DNA of 62,000 nt, taken from contig NC_135557.1 of assembly GCF_964340395.1 (NCBI RefSeq), positions 6,891,216 to 6,953,215 of the forward strand, read 5' to 3'. The notes under the pieces are model-generated. The model did no database searches and was not told the DNA's origin. It saw nothing but the letters and a program-made list of their open reading frames with translations. This document shows, in pieces, positions 22,301 to 34,018 of this stretch; the stretch's first letter is position 1; every line of letters starts with the position of its first letter. The stretch comes from Glandiceps talaboti. Its lineage: Eukaryota; Hemichordata; Enteropneusta; Spengelidae. A program made the position numbers and the translations under genes.

Positions 22301-24110
22301 ACTCTGCAGCACAATCAAACACAATTCGAAACTTGTCTGGCTTTGCAGGATGAACCACATTATGATGCGGCAAATACCATTCACTTCCTTCTGGGTTATC
22401 TACCTGATCCAGCGGCACCTTCTCAGCATACCCTTTGTCTACCAGGTCTTGAATACCTTCCTTGTATTTCTGGTGTAGTTCTGGGTCCTTGGCTAGTCTT
22501 CTTCTCAAACTCTGCAGTCTTCTTTCTGCCAGTCTTTGATTATTAGGCAATTTTGGTGTGGACTCCTTAAATGGAATGTCCAAATGATAATGACCATCCT
22601 TCATGGAAATAGACTCATTCCATTTCTTTACTACTCTATTATCATCTTGAGAAGGGTGAGTTTTATACTTAGCCAGAATTGGCCCACTATCCAACTTCCA
22701 GAACTGCTCAACCTGTTCTTCTAAACGGTCATCTCTGTTCTTCAGACCTGCATGAATAAAGTTGCTGATAAAAGGTTCATCAGCTGACTTTGCAACAGGC
22801 CCATTCACTGTCCAACCTAGGATTGTTCTCACAGCATAGGGTTCATCAAGTCGACCACACCTAACTTCTAATGGAATGAGTGCAGTCGGAACATCTTGAC
22901 CAATGAGAATGGATATACTGTCTAAATCATCTTGCGGTAACTTCAGGTCTTGCAAGTGACTCCATTTGGTGATATCACCCATTGCTACATTTCTTGTCAA
23001 TGTAGGAAATGACTTCATTGCAAACACTCTTGGTAAGTCAACTATCTTGCGTGTTTTACGCCTACCTGTAGTTGACGTTATTTCTAACTGCAACTCTACA
23101 GCAGCAACAGTTTTATCTTCTCCAAGAGTTTCTAAGGATAAAGTAGTATCATGACCTCTCAGCTGTAACTGATCAGCCAAAGCTGTAGAACAAAATGTTC
23201 TGTTACTACCAGAATCTAAGAGTGCTTGAGTTCTGATGAACTTACTCTGACCCTTTCCTCTTACATAAACTGATGCAGTAGGCAGGGCTACTTTTAATGT
23301 AGGTTTGTCACTCTGTGCTGGTCCACAAGCACAACTTTGAGCTTCTACATATACCTTCTTTACTTCACCATCGCATGGCTCTCCAGTCAGCTTTGTGTCA
23401 TCAGTGCGTACAGGAACTAAACCATCATGCAGTAAGGCTGAATGCTTCTTACCACAATCCTTTACTGGACACATGTTGGCTCGCCTACATTTGCGATAAC
23501 CATGGTTGCTATAGTCCAAGCAGCCATAACATAATCCCTTTTTCTTCACAGCTTCTACTCGTTTCTGAGGAGTCATCTTCTTGAACTGGTCACAAACTGT
23601 GAGTGAGTGTCCTTTGCTACAAATGTGGCAGTTGATCCTGGTCTGTGACCTGGGTATTTCTGTTTTGTTAGAAGTCACTTGATCAGTCTTAGATGTATTG
23701 CTATTACTAGCTTGAACATTAAAGCTGGCACCTTTACCCCGTGCAACAGATTTACGACCTTTATCCACCTTTCCTCTGGCCTGTATTTCAATCTTCCCAA
23801 ATACAGGATCACAAGCTTCTTCTGCTACCATTTCAAGAAATTCAACACACTCTTGAAAATCAGGATACCTAGCTCTGTCTTTCTTGGTTTTATATGCTTG
23901 CTTTCGCCATCTGGACTGTAAATAGATTGGCAGTCGTGACATAACTTTAACCATTCTCTCCTGAGAATCAACATCATTCAACCTGTCCACAGCTCTGAGT
24001 GTTTCTAAACATCCCCTAACATCATCTGCAAATTCCCGCAGGGCTTCACCATCATTTGGCTTTATGGGTGGTCCACTGACTATTTTAGTAACCCATGCTT
24101 GACTTATCAT
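19371..24110 (-). CDS. pol: BEL/Pao pol: protease, reverse transcriptase, RNase H, integrase
   Basis: An open frame of 1579 residues. In order: C-terminal part of a DUF1759-type gag domain (1-100), Cys/His knuckles (161-225), retropepsin-type aspartic protease with LLDSGSNRTF (about 297-306), reverse transcriptase with DIEGMFHQVKV and the YVDD box, Peptidase_A17/RNase H-like region (HHFGDASEDAYGA), H2C2-type zinc region of integrase, integrase core with DNGSNFVGG and the catalytic Glu region (HMGGAWERQIR), and a DUF5641-like C-terminal segment. It acts in cytoplasmic particles for reverse transcription, then integrates in the nucleus. It is in the same frame as the upstream gag ORF, separated by a single TGA. 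Confidence 0.93.
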   Translation of the reverse strand: MISQAWVTKIVSGPPIKPNDGEALREFADDVRGCLETLRAVDRLNDVDSQERMVKVMSRLPIYLQSRWRKQAYKTKKDRARYPDFQECVEFLEMVAEEACDPVFGKIEIQARGKVDKGRKSVARGKGASFNVQASNSNTSKTDQVTSNKTEIPRSQTRINCHICSKGHSLTVCDQFKKMTPQKRVEAVKKKGLCYGCLDYSNHGYRKCRRANMCPVKDCGKKHSALLHDGLVPVRTDDTKLTGEPCDGEVKKVYVEAQSCACGPAQSDKPTLKVALPTASVYVRGKGQSKFIRTQALLDSGSNRTFCSTALADQLQLRGHDTTLSLETLGEDKTVAAVELQLEITSTTGRRKTRKIVDLPRVFAMKSFPTLTRNVAMGDITKWSHLQDLKLPQDDLDSISILIGQDVPTALIPLEVRCGRLDEPYAVRTILGWTVNGPVAKSADEPFISNFIHAGLKNRDDRLEEQVEQFWKLDSGPILAKYKTHPSQDDNRVVKKWNESISMKDGHYHLDIPFKESTPKLPNNQRLAERRLQSLRRRLAKDPELHQKYKEGIQDLVDKGYAEKVPLDQVDNPEGSEWYLPHHNVVHPAKPDKFRIVFDCAAEYGGTSLNKEVLQGPDLTNNLIGVLLRFRERSVAIMGDIEGMFHQVKVSNKHRDALRFLWWKDGEIGSDPEVFRMTVHLFGGVWSPSCASFALRKTAADYIQDFPPEVIDTVNRDFYVDDCLRSLDSDDQAIEMIVSLHELLFKGGFRLTKWSSNSKKVIRSVPLEERAKEVKSLDLDSDALPVERALGIHWDTEADMFGIKIRQKTPVYTCRGLLRITSSVYDPLGLVSPYVLQAKKIFQDECKLGKGWDDNIDPVNCHKWETWLKGLPELERFKVPRCLIPDEFGKVMCAQLHHFGDASEDAYGAASYLRVENTEGRVHCALVMAKSRLAPIHQITVPRLELCAAVTTIRMDSLLRNELRMPLEESVFWTDSTTILHYIWSKTKRFQTFVANRLATIHGGSSPSQWRYVNSKNNPADDASRGLNAKTMLERRRWCEGPEFLWKSEGNWPSMPVYCPSMLDDSSEVKKETKSCAAVVKVETAVDRLLHYYSDWFRLRKAVAWYRRFGEWLKCGKPKLGSFLTVKELQTAERAIIRYSQEMHYASEIQSLKTGKIVSKKSCIFGLEPFYDCDGLLKIGGRLDKAPIAEAAKHRIIVPRDHHVTELVVRHIHEWESCHRGREFVMSVLRQRYWIPHARPLVKRILRECVICKRLSGRMQDQRMAVLPVDRVTPQYAPFTYTGVDCFGPFLVKRGRSQEKRYGCLFTCLTMRAIHLEKLHSMDGDSFINALIRFIARRGKPKKIRSDNGSNFVGGNRELRESIQRWNDSQKTRQELLIRQIEWEFNPPTASHMGGAWERQIRTVRSVLMSILRNQVLDDERLDTIFAEVENVVNSRPLTPVSDDSKDSHALTPNDLLRPGEGNLSSPGIFGSKDAYGRRWRHVQFVVNEFWRRWVKEYLPTLINRSKWLTKKRNIRVGDIVILLDESQHRMYWPLARIQKVFQAKDGAVRSVEVKTAYAERVCRPVTKICLLEASKEEN

Positions 24111-24143
24111 ATAGGGATCACCAAAACGTCTCTTAAGTAGTTC

Positions 24144-25595
24144 TCAGGCTTTCTTATAACCATCAGATGGCTCCATCAGTGCACATTGCTCAATAACTTT
24201 AGCGGCCTTCCCAACACAGTACTCCATTAGGCAAGTAAGCTTGTCTGCATCAGTAACTGTAGACTTGTCAACAAAACTGTCAAATGAGTTCATGAAAGCT
24301 GCAAACCGCAAAGGATTACCATCAAACTCTGCAATCTTGGTTTTAGGCAATCTAATGGCATCAAAGAGTTGACGTTGCGCAAATATATGTCTTTCATTAA
24401 CTGACAGACCAACCTCTTGACTATCTTGGGTTTCATGTGATACAACTGACGTGTCTGCCTGTTGGCTGGTGACATCCTCAGCCAGAGTTTTTGGTGGCTG
24501 CAAATATGTACTAGTATACTTGGTGCCCTCTTTCAACTTGGTGACTTGTTCTGAACGGGAAGTAGTGTCCACTATGGGTTTCTGTTGTTGATAGCCTTGT
24601 GGCATATACTTCCATTCTGGTGCAGCTGGGTTCAAAGTTGAAATATGTGGCGGTTCTCTCATTGGTGTCTTCATAGCACTAACAGATACACTGTGAGGCA
24701 CTGCAGCTGAATAATCAGAAAGTGGTTTTACCTTTATGGCAGATGGTATAGCCTCACCTTCAATCAGCTTTGCTAAAGTTTCTTCTTCTACCCTAGTAGC
24801 CTCTAACTCAATTTCCATATCAAGTTTCTGCATATCTGCCATTGCCATCAGTTCCATGCGCTTCTTTTCTATTTCAGCTTCCATTGCACTTTCCTCAGCC
24901 TCTTGTTTTCTCTTTTCTAGTTCCCATTCTGCCTCTTGTGCCCTTTTAATGGCTGCAGTTTTCCTTTGATGTAGCTCTAACATCAAGTGTCCCATTCTCT
25001 CTTTAATTTTCATTTCTGTGGCATATTTCTCCTCCACCATTTGGGCCTTAGCAGCCAAAGCAGTCTTCTTGGCTGCTAATTTCGCAAGTGTACTGGATGC
25101 ATTACTACTGGCTTTACTGACCTTGGAATGCTTGCATGAGCCTACCTGGGAAATACTATCATGAGGGGTGATTTCTACATCAGCATCACCAGTTATTCTA
25201 AAATAAGCAGCTTCACAACGATCTCTTGCCTGCATTACTACATTTTCCATTTCTTGATAATGGTTTGTACAGCGATCAAGTTTATCTGGATCCACTGGTG
25301 CGATGAGATCTACATACTGAATATGTACTTCTTTAAACCTGTGAAATGCAACCTCTAGTACTCCCATTATTTCTTCAATTTCTTCCACTGATTTATTTTC
25401 ATCATCTGCTTTACACAGCTTGCTGTAATTAACAGTAACACGGGATGCAAGTCCTGCCCTCCTACGGTTAAGGAATACTATTTCTTCTCTATCCCATCTG
25501 CTACTTACAGGAATACTTCTCTGACTGCGATGAATTTCTTCGTGTGTTTCCTTAGGCATTCCAGAATCACTGGTTGCCTTTCTGCTCGTTGCCAT
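24144..25595 (-). CDS. gag: BEL/Pao gag N-terminal part, ended by in-frame TGA
   Basis: A 483-residue frame beginning at the ATG at 25595. It has a long charged coiled-coil region (about 150-285, rich in Glu/Lys/Ala/Met), a Pro/Thr-rich linker, and from about 405 the start of a DUF1759-type domain (LPKTKIAEFDGNPLRFAAFM). The stop TGA at 24144-24146 falls inside that conserved domain, and the following sequence continues in the same frame into pol. A natural gag-pol boundary would not be expected inside the domain. The stop is best read as a nonsense change, though read-through is not excluded. Confidence 0.88.
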   Translation of the reverse strand: MATSRKATSDSGMPKETHEEIHRSQRSIPVSSRWDREEIVFLNRRRAGLASRVTVNYSKLCKADDENKSVEEIEEIMGVLEVAFHRFKEVHIQYVDLIAPVDPDKLDRCTNHYQEMENVVMQARDRCEAAYFRITGDADVEITPHDSISQVGSCKHSKVSKASSNASSTLAKLAAKKTALAAKAQMVEEKYATEMKIKERMGHLMLELHQRKTAAIKRAQEAEWELEKRKQEAEESAMEAEIEKKRMELMAMADMQKLDMEIELEATRVEEETLAKLIEGEAIPSAIKVKPLSDYSAAVPHSVSVSAMKTPMREPPHISTLNPAAPEWKYMPQGYQQQKPIVDTTSRSEQVTKLKEGTKYTSTYLQPPKTLAEDVTSQQADTSVVSHETQDSQEVGLSVNERHIFAQRQLFDAIRLPKTKIAEFDGNPLRFAAFMNSFDSFVDKSTVTDADKLTCLMEYCVGKAAKVIEQCALMEPSDGYKKA

Positions 25596-25760
25596 AGTCC
25601 AAATATCACTAATATTACTTTTAGACTTCTTAGTTTATGGCAACCGACACGATTCCAAATTTACAGTTCACTTGTCAACGTGTATTTCAAATCCAAATTC
25701 GTATTCGTCAACGCAATCCGAATCCAGTCCTTGCTTGAATACGATCTCTTTGTTAGAATG

Positions 25761-26367
25761 TATTACGGGTGAAATTTGATGTTCATTTTGTCCGTTTCGA
25801 ACGTGTTAGAAATCAAACAACTTTGACGTAAACAACATACCAACTTTATTTAGCAACCGCTGTAGTCAAACTACAAATTCTACGTCTGTGGTGTCCACTG
25901 TCGCCATTACAGGGTCCCGCAAAATCACCGTCGACCAGTCGCTCATTTTATTGTTGTTGTTCATATATATCTCAAGTGTTCGCACATTTCAAGTACTACG
26001 ATTCGTCACAAAACGAAGTTGTCAAAGTTGCGATTCTAACAAAGATGTTCGCTCCAAGCAGAATATCACGCCTTTGCAAAATACTTATTATGTTTTCTAC
26101 TATAGATATACGAAACTGTGAACATCTATAAACTTTCAATTTTAGACTACATGGACCCAGCGAACAGTGAACCACACTTACAATGCTTGTTTGAATTGCT
26201 GGCAAGTACGAGATATAAACATTGATGATGTAATGTCTTAGACGGCAATGCTGATATACGTGTAATAGTGAACTCGCATGCATGGAAACATCAATGTTGA
26301 GTAAATATAGTCAGTTTGCATTTAACACCAAAACACAAAAATACACGGCTCATTTTTGGCCGTAACA
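25761..26367 (-). repeat. 5' LTR of BEL/Pao element
   Basis: A 607-bp LTR nearly identical to the copy at 18465-19078. In element sense it would hold the promoter for gag-pol. The primer-binding site is not obvious directly after the LTR end. A TGG-starting stretch lies some 50 bases into the leader (about 25715), and I do not assign a tRNA. Confidence 0.93.
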
Positions 26368-29300
26368 ATGACATAGAAGGGAGGTGTCATGACATAGAAG
26401 GGCGGTATCGTGACATAGAAGGGCAGTGTCATGACATATAAAGGCGGTGTCGTGACATAGAAGGGCGGTGTCATGACACAGAAGGGTGGTGTCATAACAG
26501 AAGGGCGGTGTCATGACATAGAAGGGCAGTGTCGTGACATAGAAGGTTGGTGTCGTGACATAGAAGGGCAATGTCATGACATATAAAGGCGGTGTCGTGA
26601 CACAGAAGGGCGTTGTCATAACATAGAAGGGCGGTGTCATGACATAGAAGGGTGGTGTCGTGAAATAGAAGGGCAGTGTCGTGACATAGAAGGGTGGTGT
26701 CGGTGTCATGACATAGAAGGACAGTGTCATGACATATATGGGCAGTGTCGTGACATAGAAGGGTGGTGTCATGACATAGAAGGGCGATGTCGGTGTCATG
26801 ACATAGAAGGACAGTGTCATGACATAGAAGGACAGTGTCGTGACATAGAAGGGTGGTGTCGTGACATAGAAGGGTGGTGTCATGACAGAAGGATAGTGTC
26901 ATGCCATAGAAGGGCAGTGTCGTGATATAGATCCGAGGGTGGTGTCGTGACATAGAAGGGTGGTGTCATGACATAGAAGGATAGTGTCATGACATACAAG
27001 GGCAGTGTCGTGACATAGAAGGGTGGTGTCGTGACATAGAAGGGTGGTGTCGTGACATAGAAGGGTGGTGTCGTGACATAGAAGGCCAGTGTCGTGACAT
27101 AGAAGGGTGGTGTCGTGACATAGAAGGATAGTGTCATGACGTAGAAGGCCAGTGTCATGACATAGAAGGATGGTGTCGTGACATAGAAGGGTGGTGTCAT
27201 GACATAGAAGGGCGATGTCATGACATAGAATGACAGTGTCATGACATAGAAGGGCAGTGTCATAACATAGAAGGGTGGTGTCGTGACATAGATGGGTGGT
27301 GTCCTGACATAGAACGACAGTGTCATGACATAGAAGGGCAGTGTCGTGACATAGAAGGCCAGTGTCATGACATAGAAGGGTGGTGTCGTGAAATAGAAGG
27401 GTAGTGTCATGACATAGAAGGGCAGTGTCAGTGTCGTGACATAGAAGGGCGGTGTCGTGACATAGAAGGGTGGTGTTGTGACATAGAAGGGCAGTGTCAT
27501 GACATATTAAGAGCGGTGTCATGACATATTTTAAGAGCGGTGTCATGACATAGAAGGGCGGTGTCATGACATATAAGGGCAGTGTCGTGACATAGAAGGG
27601 CGGTGTCATGACATATAAGGGCAGTGTCGTGAAAAAGAAGGGCGGTGTCGTGACATAGAAGGGTGGTGTCATGAAATAGAAGGGTGGTGTCGTGACATAG
27701 ATGGGTGGTGTCCTGACATAGAACGACAGTGTCATGACATAGAAGGGCAGTGTCGTGACATAGAAGGGCGGTGTCATGACATAGAAGGGTGGTGTCGTGA
27801 AATAGAAGGGTAGTTTCATGACATAGAAGGGCAGTGTCGTGACATAGAAGGGCAGTGTCATGACATAGAAGGGCAGTGTCGTGACATAGAAGGGCGGTGT
27901 CATGACATAGAAGGGTGGTGTCATGACATAGAAGGACAGTGTCGTGACATAGAAGGGTAGTGTCATGACATAGAAGGGCAGTGTCGTGACATAGAAGGGT
28001 AGTGTCATGACATAGAAGGGTAGTGTCATGACATAGAAGGGCAGTGTCGTGACATAGAAGGGCAGTGTCGTGACATAGAAGGGCAGTGTCGTGACATAGA
28101 AGGGTAGTGTCATGACATAGAAGGGCGGTGTCGTGACATAGAAGGGCGGTGTCGTGACATAGAAGGGTGGTGTTGTGACATAGAATGGCAGTGTCATGAC
28201 ATATATTAAGAGCGGTGTCATGACATATATTAAGGGCGGTGTCGTGACATATAAGGGCACTGTCGTGAAAAAGAAGGGCGGTGTCATGACATAGAAGGGC
28301 GGTGTCGTGACATAGAAGGGCAGTGTCATGACATAGAAGGGCAGTTTCGTGAAAAAGAAGGGCGGTGTCATGACATAGAAGGGCGGTGTCGTGACATAGA
28401 AGGGCAGTGTCATGACATAGAAGGGCAGTGTCGTGACATAGGACGACAGTGTCGTGACATAGAAGGGTGGTGTTGTGACATAGAAGGACAGTGTCATGAC
28501 ATAGAACGACAGTGTCATGACATAGAAGGGCAGTGTTAATTGTGACATAGAAGGGTGGTGTCGTGACATAGAAGGGCGGTGTCATGACATAAAAGGACAG
28601 TGTCATAACATAGAAGGGCAGTGTTGTGACATAGAAGGGTGGTGTCATGACATATAAGCACTGTGTCATGACATAGAAGGGCAGTGTCATGACATAGAAG
28701 GGCAGTGTCATGACATAGAAGGGCAGTGTCGGTGTCATGACATAGAAGGATAGTGTCATGACATAGAAGGGCGGTGTCATGACATAAGAGGGCGGTACGT
28801 CGTGACATAGAAGGGTGGTGTCGTGACATAGAAGGGCGGTGTCATGACATAGAAGGACAGTGTCATGACATAGAAGGGCGGTGTCATGACATAGAAGGAG
28901 AGTGTCATGACATAGAAGGGTGGTGTCATGACATAGAAGGACAGTCTCATGACATAGGAGGGCGGTGTCATGACATAGAAGGGCAGTGTCGTGACACAGA
29001 AGGGTGGTGTCATGATATAGAAGGAGTGTCATGACATAGGACAGCGTCATGACATAGAAGGGCAGTGTCGTGACATAGAAGGGTGGTGTCATGACATAGA
29101 AGGACAGTGTCATGACATAGATGACATAGAAGGACAGTGTCATGACATAGAAGGGCAGTGTCATGACATAGAAGGGCGGTGTCATGACATAGAAGGACAG
29201 TGTCATGACAGAACGACAGTGTCATGACATAGAAGGGCGGTGTCGTGACATAGAAGGGTGGTGTTGTGACATAGAAGGGCAGTGTCATGACATATATTAA

Positions 29301-32300
29301 GAGCGGTGTCATGACATATATTAAGGGCGGTGTCGTGACATATAAGGGCACTGTCGTGAAAAAGAAGGGCGGTGTCATGACATAGAAGGGCGGTGTCGTG
29401 ACATAGAAGGGCAGTGTCATGACATAGAAGGGCAGTGTCGTGAAAAAGAAGGGCGGTGTCATGACATAGAAGGGCGGTGTCGTGACATAGAAGGGCAGTG
29501 TCATGACATAGAAGGGCAGTGTCGTGACATAGGACGACAGTGTCGTGACATAGAAGGGTGGTGTTGTGACATAGAAGGACAGTGTCATGACAGAACGACA
29601 GTGTCATGACATAGAAGGGCAGTGTTGTGACATAGAAGGGTGGTGTCGTGACATAGAAGGGCGGTGTCATGACATAAAAGGACAGTGTCATAACATAGAA
29701 GGGCAGTGTTGTGACATAGAAGGGTGGTGTCATGACATATAAGCACTGTGTCATGACATAGAAGGGCAGTGTCATGACATAGAAGGGCAGTGTCATGACA
29801 TAGAAGGGCAGTGTCGGTGTCATGACATAGAAGGATAGTGTCATGACATAGAAGGGCGGTGTCATGACATAAGAGGGCGGTACGTCGTGACATAGAAGGG
29901 TGGTGTCGTGACATAGAAGGGCGGTGTCATGACATAGAAGGACAGTGTCATGACATAGAAGGGCGGTGTCGTGACACAGAAGGGTGGTGTCATGATATAG
30001 AAGGAGTGTCATGACATAGGACAGCGTCATGACATAGAAGGGCAGTGTCGTGACATAGAAGGGTGGTGTCATGACATAGAAGGACAGTGTCATGACATAG
30101 ATGACATAGAAGGACAGTGTCATGACATAGAAGGGCAGTGTCATGACATAGAAGGGCGGTGTCATGACATAGAAGGACAGTGTCATGACAGAACGACAGT
30201 GTCATGACATAGAAGGGCGGTGTCGTGACATAGAAGGGTGGTGTTGTGACATAGAAGGGCAGTGTCATGACATATATTAAGAGCGGTGTCATGACATATA
30301 TTAAGGGCGGTGTCGTGACATATAAGGGCACTGTCGTGAAAAAGAAGGGCGGTGTCATGACATAGAAGGGCGGTGTCGTGACATAGAAGGGCAGTGTCAT
30401 GACATAGAAGGGCAGTGTCGTGAAAAAGAAGGGCGGTGTCATGACATAGAAGGGCGGTGTCGTGACATAGAAGGGCAGTGTCATGACATAGAAGGGCAGT
30501 GTCGTGACATAGGACGACAGTGTCGTGACATAGAAGGGTGGTGTTGTGACATAGAAGGACAGTGTCATGACAGAACGACAGTGTCATGACATAGAAGGGC
30601 AGTGTTGTGACATAGAAGGGTGGTGTCGTGACATAGAAGGGCGGTGTCATGACATAAAAGGACAGTGTCATAACATAGAAGGGCAGTGTTGTGACATAGA
30701 AGGGTGGTGTCATGACATATAAGCACTGTGTCATGACATAGAAGGGCAGTGTCATGACATAGAAGGGCAGTGTCATGACATAGAAGGGCAGTGTCGGTGT
30801 CATGACATAGAAGGATAGTGTCATGACATAGAAGGGCGGTGTCATGACATAAGAGGGCGGTACGTCGTGACATAGAAGGGTGGTGTCGTGACATAGAAGG
30901 GCGGTGTCATGACATAGAAGGACAGTGTCATGACATAGAAGGGCGGTGTCATGACATAGAAGGAGAGTGTCATGACATAGAAGGGTGGTGTCATGACATA
31001 GAAGGACAGTCTCATGACATAGGAGGGCGGTGTCATGACATAGAAGGGCAGTGTCGTGACACAGAAGGGTGGTGTCATGATATAGAAGGAGTGTCATGAC
31101 ATAGGACAGCGTCATGACATAGAAGGGCAGTGTCGTGACATAGAAGGGTGGTGTCATGACATAGAAGGACAGTGTCATGACATAGATGACATAGAAGGAC
31201 AGTGTCATGACATAGAAGGGCAGTGTCATGACATAGAAGGGCGGTGTCATGACATAGAAGGACAGTGTCATGACAGAACGACAGTGTCATGACATAGAAG
31301 GGCAGTGTTGTGACATAGAAGGGTGGTGTCGTGACATAGAAGGGCGGTGTCATGACATAAAAGGACATTGTCATGACATAGAAGGACAGTGTCATAACAT
31401 AGAAGGGCAGTTTCGTGTCATAGAAGGGTGGTGTCGTGACATAGATGGGTGGTGTCATGACATAGAACGACAGTGTCATGACATAGAAGGGCAGTGTTGT
31501 GACATAGAAGGGTGGTGTCGTGACATAGAAGGGTGGTGTCGTGAAATAGAAGGGTGGTGTCGTGACACAGAAGGGCAGTGTCATGACATAGAAGGGCAGT
31601 GTCGTGACATAGAAGGGTGGTGTTGTGACATAGAAGGGCGTTGTCATGAAAAAGAAGGGCAGTGTTGTGACATAGAAGGGAGGTGTCATGACATAGAAGG
31701 GCAGTGTTGTGACATAGAAGGGCAGTGTCGTGACATAGAAGGGCGGTGTTGTGACATAAAAGGGTGGTGTCATGACAGAAGGGCAGTGTCATGACAGAGA
31801 AGGGAGGTGTCATGACATAGAAGGGCAGTGTCGTGACATAGAAGGGCGGTGTCGTGACATAGAAGGGTGGTGTTGTGACAAAGAAGGGCAGTGTCATGAC
31901 ATATATTAAGAGCGGTGTCATGACATATATTAAGAGCGGTGTCATGACATATATTAAGAGCGGTGTCATGACATATATTAAGGGCAGTGTCGTGACATAT
32001 AAGGGCACTGTCGTGAAAAAGAAGGGCGGTGTCATGACATAGAAGGGCGGTGTCGTGACATAGAAGGGCAGTGTCATGACATAGAAGGGCAGTGTCGTGA
32101 CATAGGACGACAGTGTCGTGACATAGAAGGGTGGTGTTGTGACATAGAAGGACAGTGTCATGACATAGAAGGGCAGTGTTGTGACATAGAAGGGTGGTGT
32201 CGTGACATAGAAGGGCGGTGTCATGACATAAAAGGACAGTGTCGTAACATAGAAGGGCAGTGTTGTGACATAGAAGGGTGGTGTCATGACATATAAGGAC

Positions 32301-34018
32301 TGTGTCATGACATAGAAGGGCAGTGTCATGACATAGAAGGGCAGTGTCATGACATAGAAGGGCAGTGTCGGTGTCATGACATAGAAGGATAGTGTCATGA
32401 CATAGAAGGGCGGTGTCATGACATAAGAGGGCGGTACGTCGTGACATAGAAGGGTGGTGTCGTGACATAGAAGGGCGGTGTCATGACATAGAAGGACAGT
32501 GTCATGACATAGAAGGGCGGTGTCATGACATAGAAGGAGAGTGTCATGACATAGAAGGGTGGTGTCATGACATAGAAGGACAGTCTCATGACATAGGAGG
32601 GCGGTGTCATGACATAGAAGGGCAGTGTCGTGACACAGAAGGGTGGTGTCATGATATAGAAGGAGTGTCATGACATAGGACAGCGTCATGACATAGAAGG
32701 GCAGTGTCGTGACATAGAAGGGTGGTGTCATGACATAGAAGGACAGTGTCATGACATAGATGACATAGAAGGACAGTGTCATGACATAGAAGGGCAGTGT
32801 CATGACATAGAAGGGCGGTGTCATGACATAGAAGGACAGTGTCATGACAGAACGACAGTGTCATGACATAGAAGGGCAGTGTTGTGACATAGAAGGGTGG
32901 TGTCGTGACATAGAAGGGCGGTGTCATGACATAAAAGGACATTGTCATGACATAGAAGGACAGTGTCATAACATAGAAGGGCAGTTTCGTGTCATAGAAG
33001 GGTGGTGTCGTGACATAGATGGGTGGTGTCATGACATAGAACGACAGTGTCATGACATAGAAGGGCAGTGTTGTGACATAGAAGGGTGGTGTCGTGACAT
33101 AGAAGGGTGGTGTCGTGAAATAGAAGGGTGGTGTCGTGACACAGAAGGGCAGTGTCATGACATAGAAGGGCAGTGTCGTGACATAGAAGGGTGGTGTTGT
33201 GACATAGAAGGGCGTTGTCATGAAAAAGAAGGGCAGTGTTGTGACATAGAAGGGAGGTGTCATGACATAGAAGGGCAGTGTTGTGACATAGAAGGGCAGT
33301 GTCGTGACATAGAAGGGCGGTGTTGTGACATAAAAGGGTGGTGTCATGACAGAAGGGCAGTGTCATGACAGAGAAGGGAGGTGTCATGACATAGAAGGGC
33401 AGTGTCGTGACATAGAAGGACAGTGTCATGACATAGAAGGACAGTGTCATAACATAGAAGGGCAGTGTCGTGACATAGAAGGGAGGTGTCATGACATAGA
33501 AGGGCGGTGTCGTGACATAGAAGGACAGTGTCATGACATAGAAGGGCAAGCTCGTGACATAGTAGGGCGGTGTCGTGACATAGAAGGACAGTGTCATGAC
33601 ATAGAAGGGCAGTGTCGTGACATAGAAGGACGGTGTCATGACATAGAAGGACAGTGTCATAACATAGAAGGGCAGTGTCGTGACATAGAAGGGCAGTGTC
33701 GTGACATAGAAGGACAGTGTCATGACATAGAAGGACAGTGTCATAACATAGAAGGGAGGTGTCATGACATAGAAGGGCGGTGTCGTGACATAGAAGGACA
33801 GTGTCATGACATAGAAGGGCAGTGTCGTGACATAGTAGGGCGGTGTCATGACATAGAAGGGCGGTGTCATGACATAGAAGGGCAGTGTCATGAAATAGAA
33901 GGGCAGTGTCATGACATAGAAGGGCAGTGTCGTGACATAGTAGGGCGGTGTCATGACATAGAAGGGCGGTGTCATGACATAGAAGGGCAGTGTCATGAAA
34001 TAGAAGGGCAGTGTCATG
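26368..34018. repeat. 21-bp satellite, main block (about 364 units) with higher-order repeats
   Basis: The unit on the plus strand is TGTCATGACATAGAAGGGCAG with variants TGTCGTGACA and GGGCGG, GGGTGG or GGACAG. Higher-order copies are visible as long near-identical blocks: one landmark recurs at 28829, 29914, 30894 and 32468 (spacings 1085, 980, 1574) and another at 29013, 31078 and 32652. The unit is a multiple of three and lacks stops in several frames, so long open frames of seven-residue repeats occur on both strands. They start anywhere and have no codon structure, and I do not call them genes. Confidence 0.97.

Larger units (their letters stand above)
18465..26367 (-). mobile_element. 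Near-complete BEL/Pao LTR retrotransposon (7.9 kb)
   Basis: Two LTRs (18465-19078 and 25761-26367) enclose gag and pol on the minus strand. The 5-bp sequence ATGAC occurs at 18460-18464 and at 26368-26372, a perfect target duplication of the length usual for BEL/Pao. Removing the element plus one ATGAC restores an uninterrupted 21-bp satellite. A purine-rich tract (GAGGGGCGGCG in element sense, 19079-19089) lies next to the 3' LTR as polypurine tract. The LTRs differ by only about three substitutions and one 7-bp duplication, so the insertion is young. One in-frame TGA interrupts the coding region. Confidence 0.93.

Noticed and set aside
19592-23921. Plus-strand open frames of 60-90 codons across the BEL pol region
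   Set aside because: Antisense shadows of the 1579-residue pol frame, without domains.
25690-25740. tRNA primer-binding site of the BEL element
   Set aside because: A TGG-starting stretch exists in the leader but lies dozens of bases from the LTR end, and I cannot name the tRNA.
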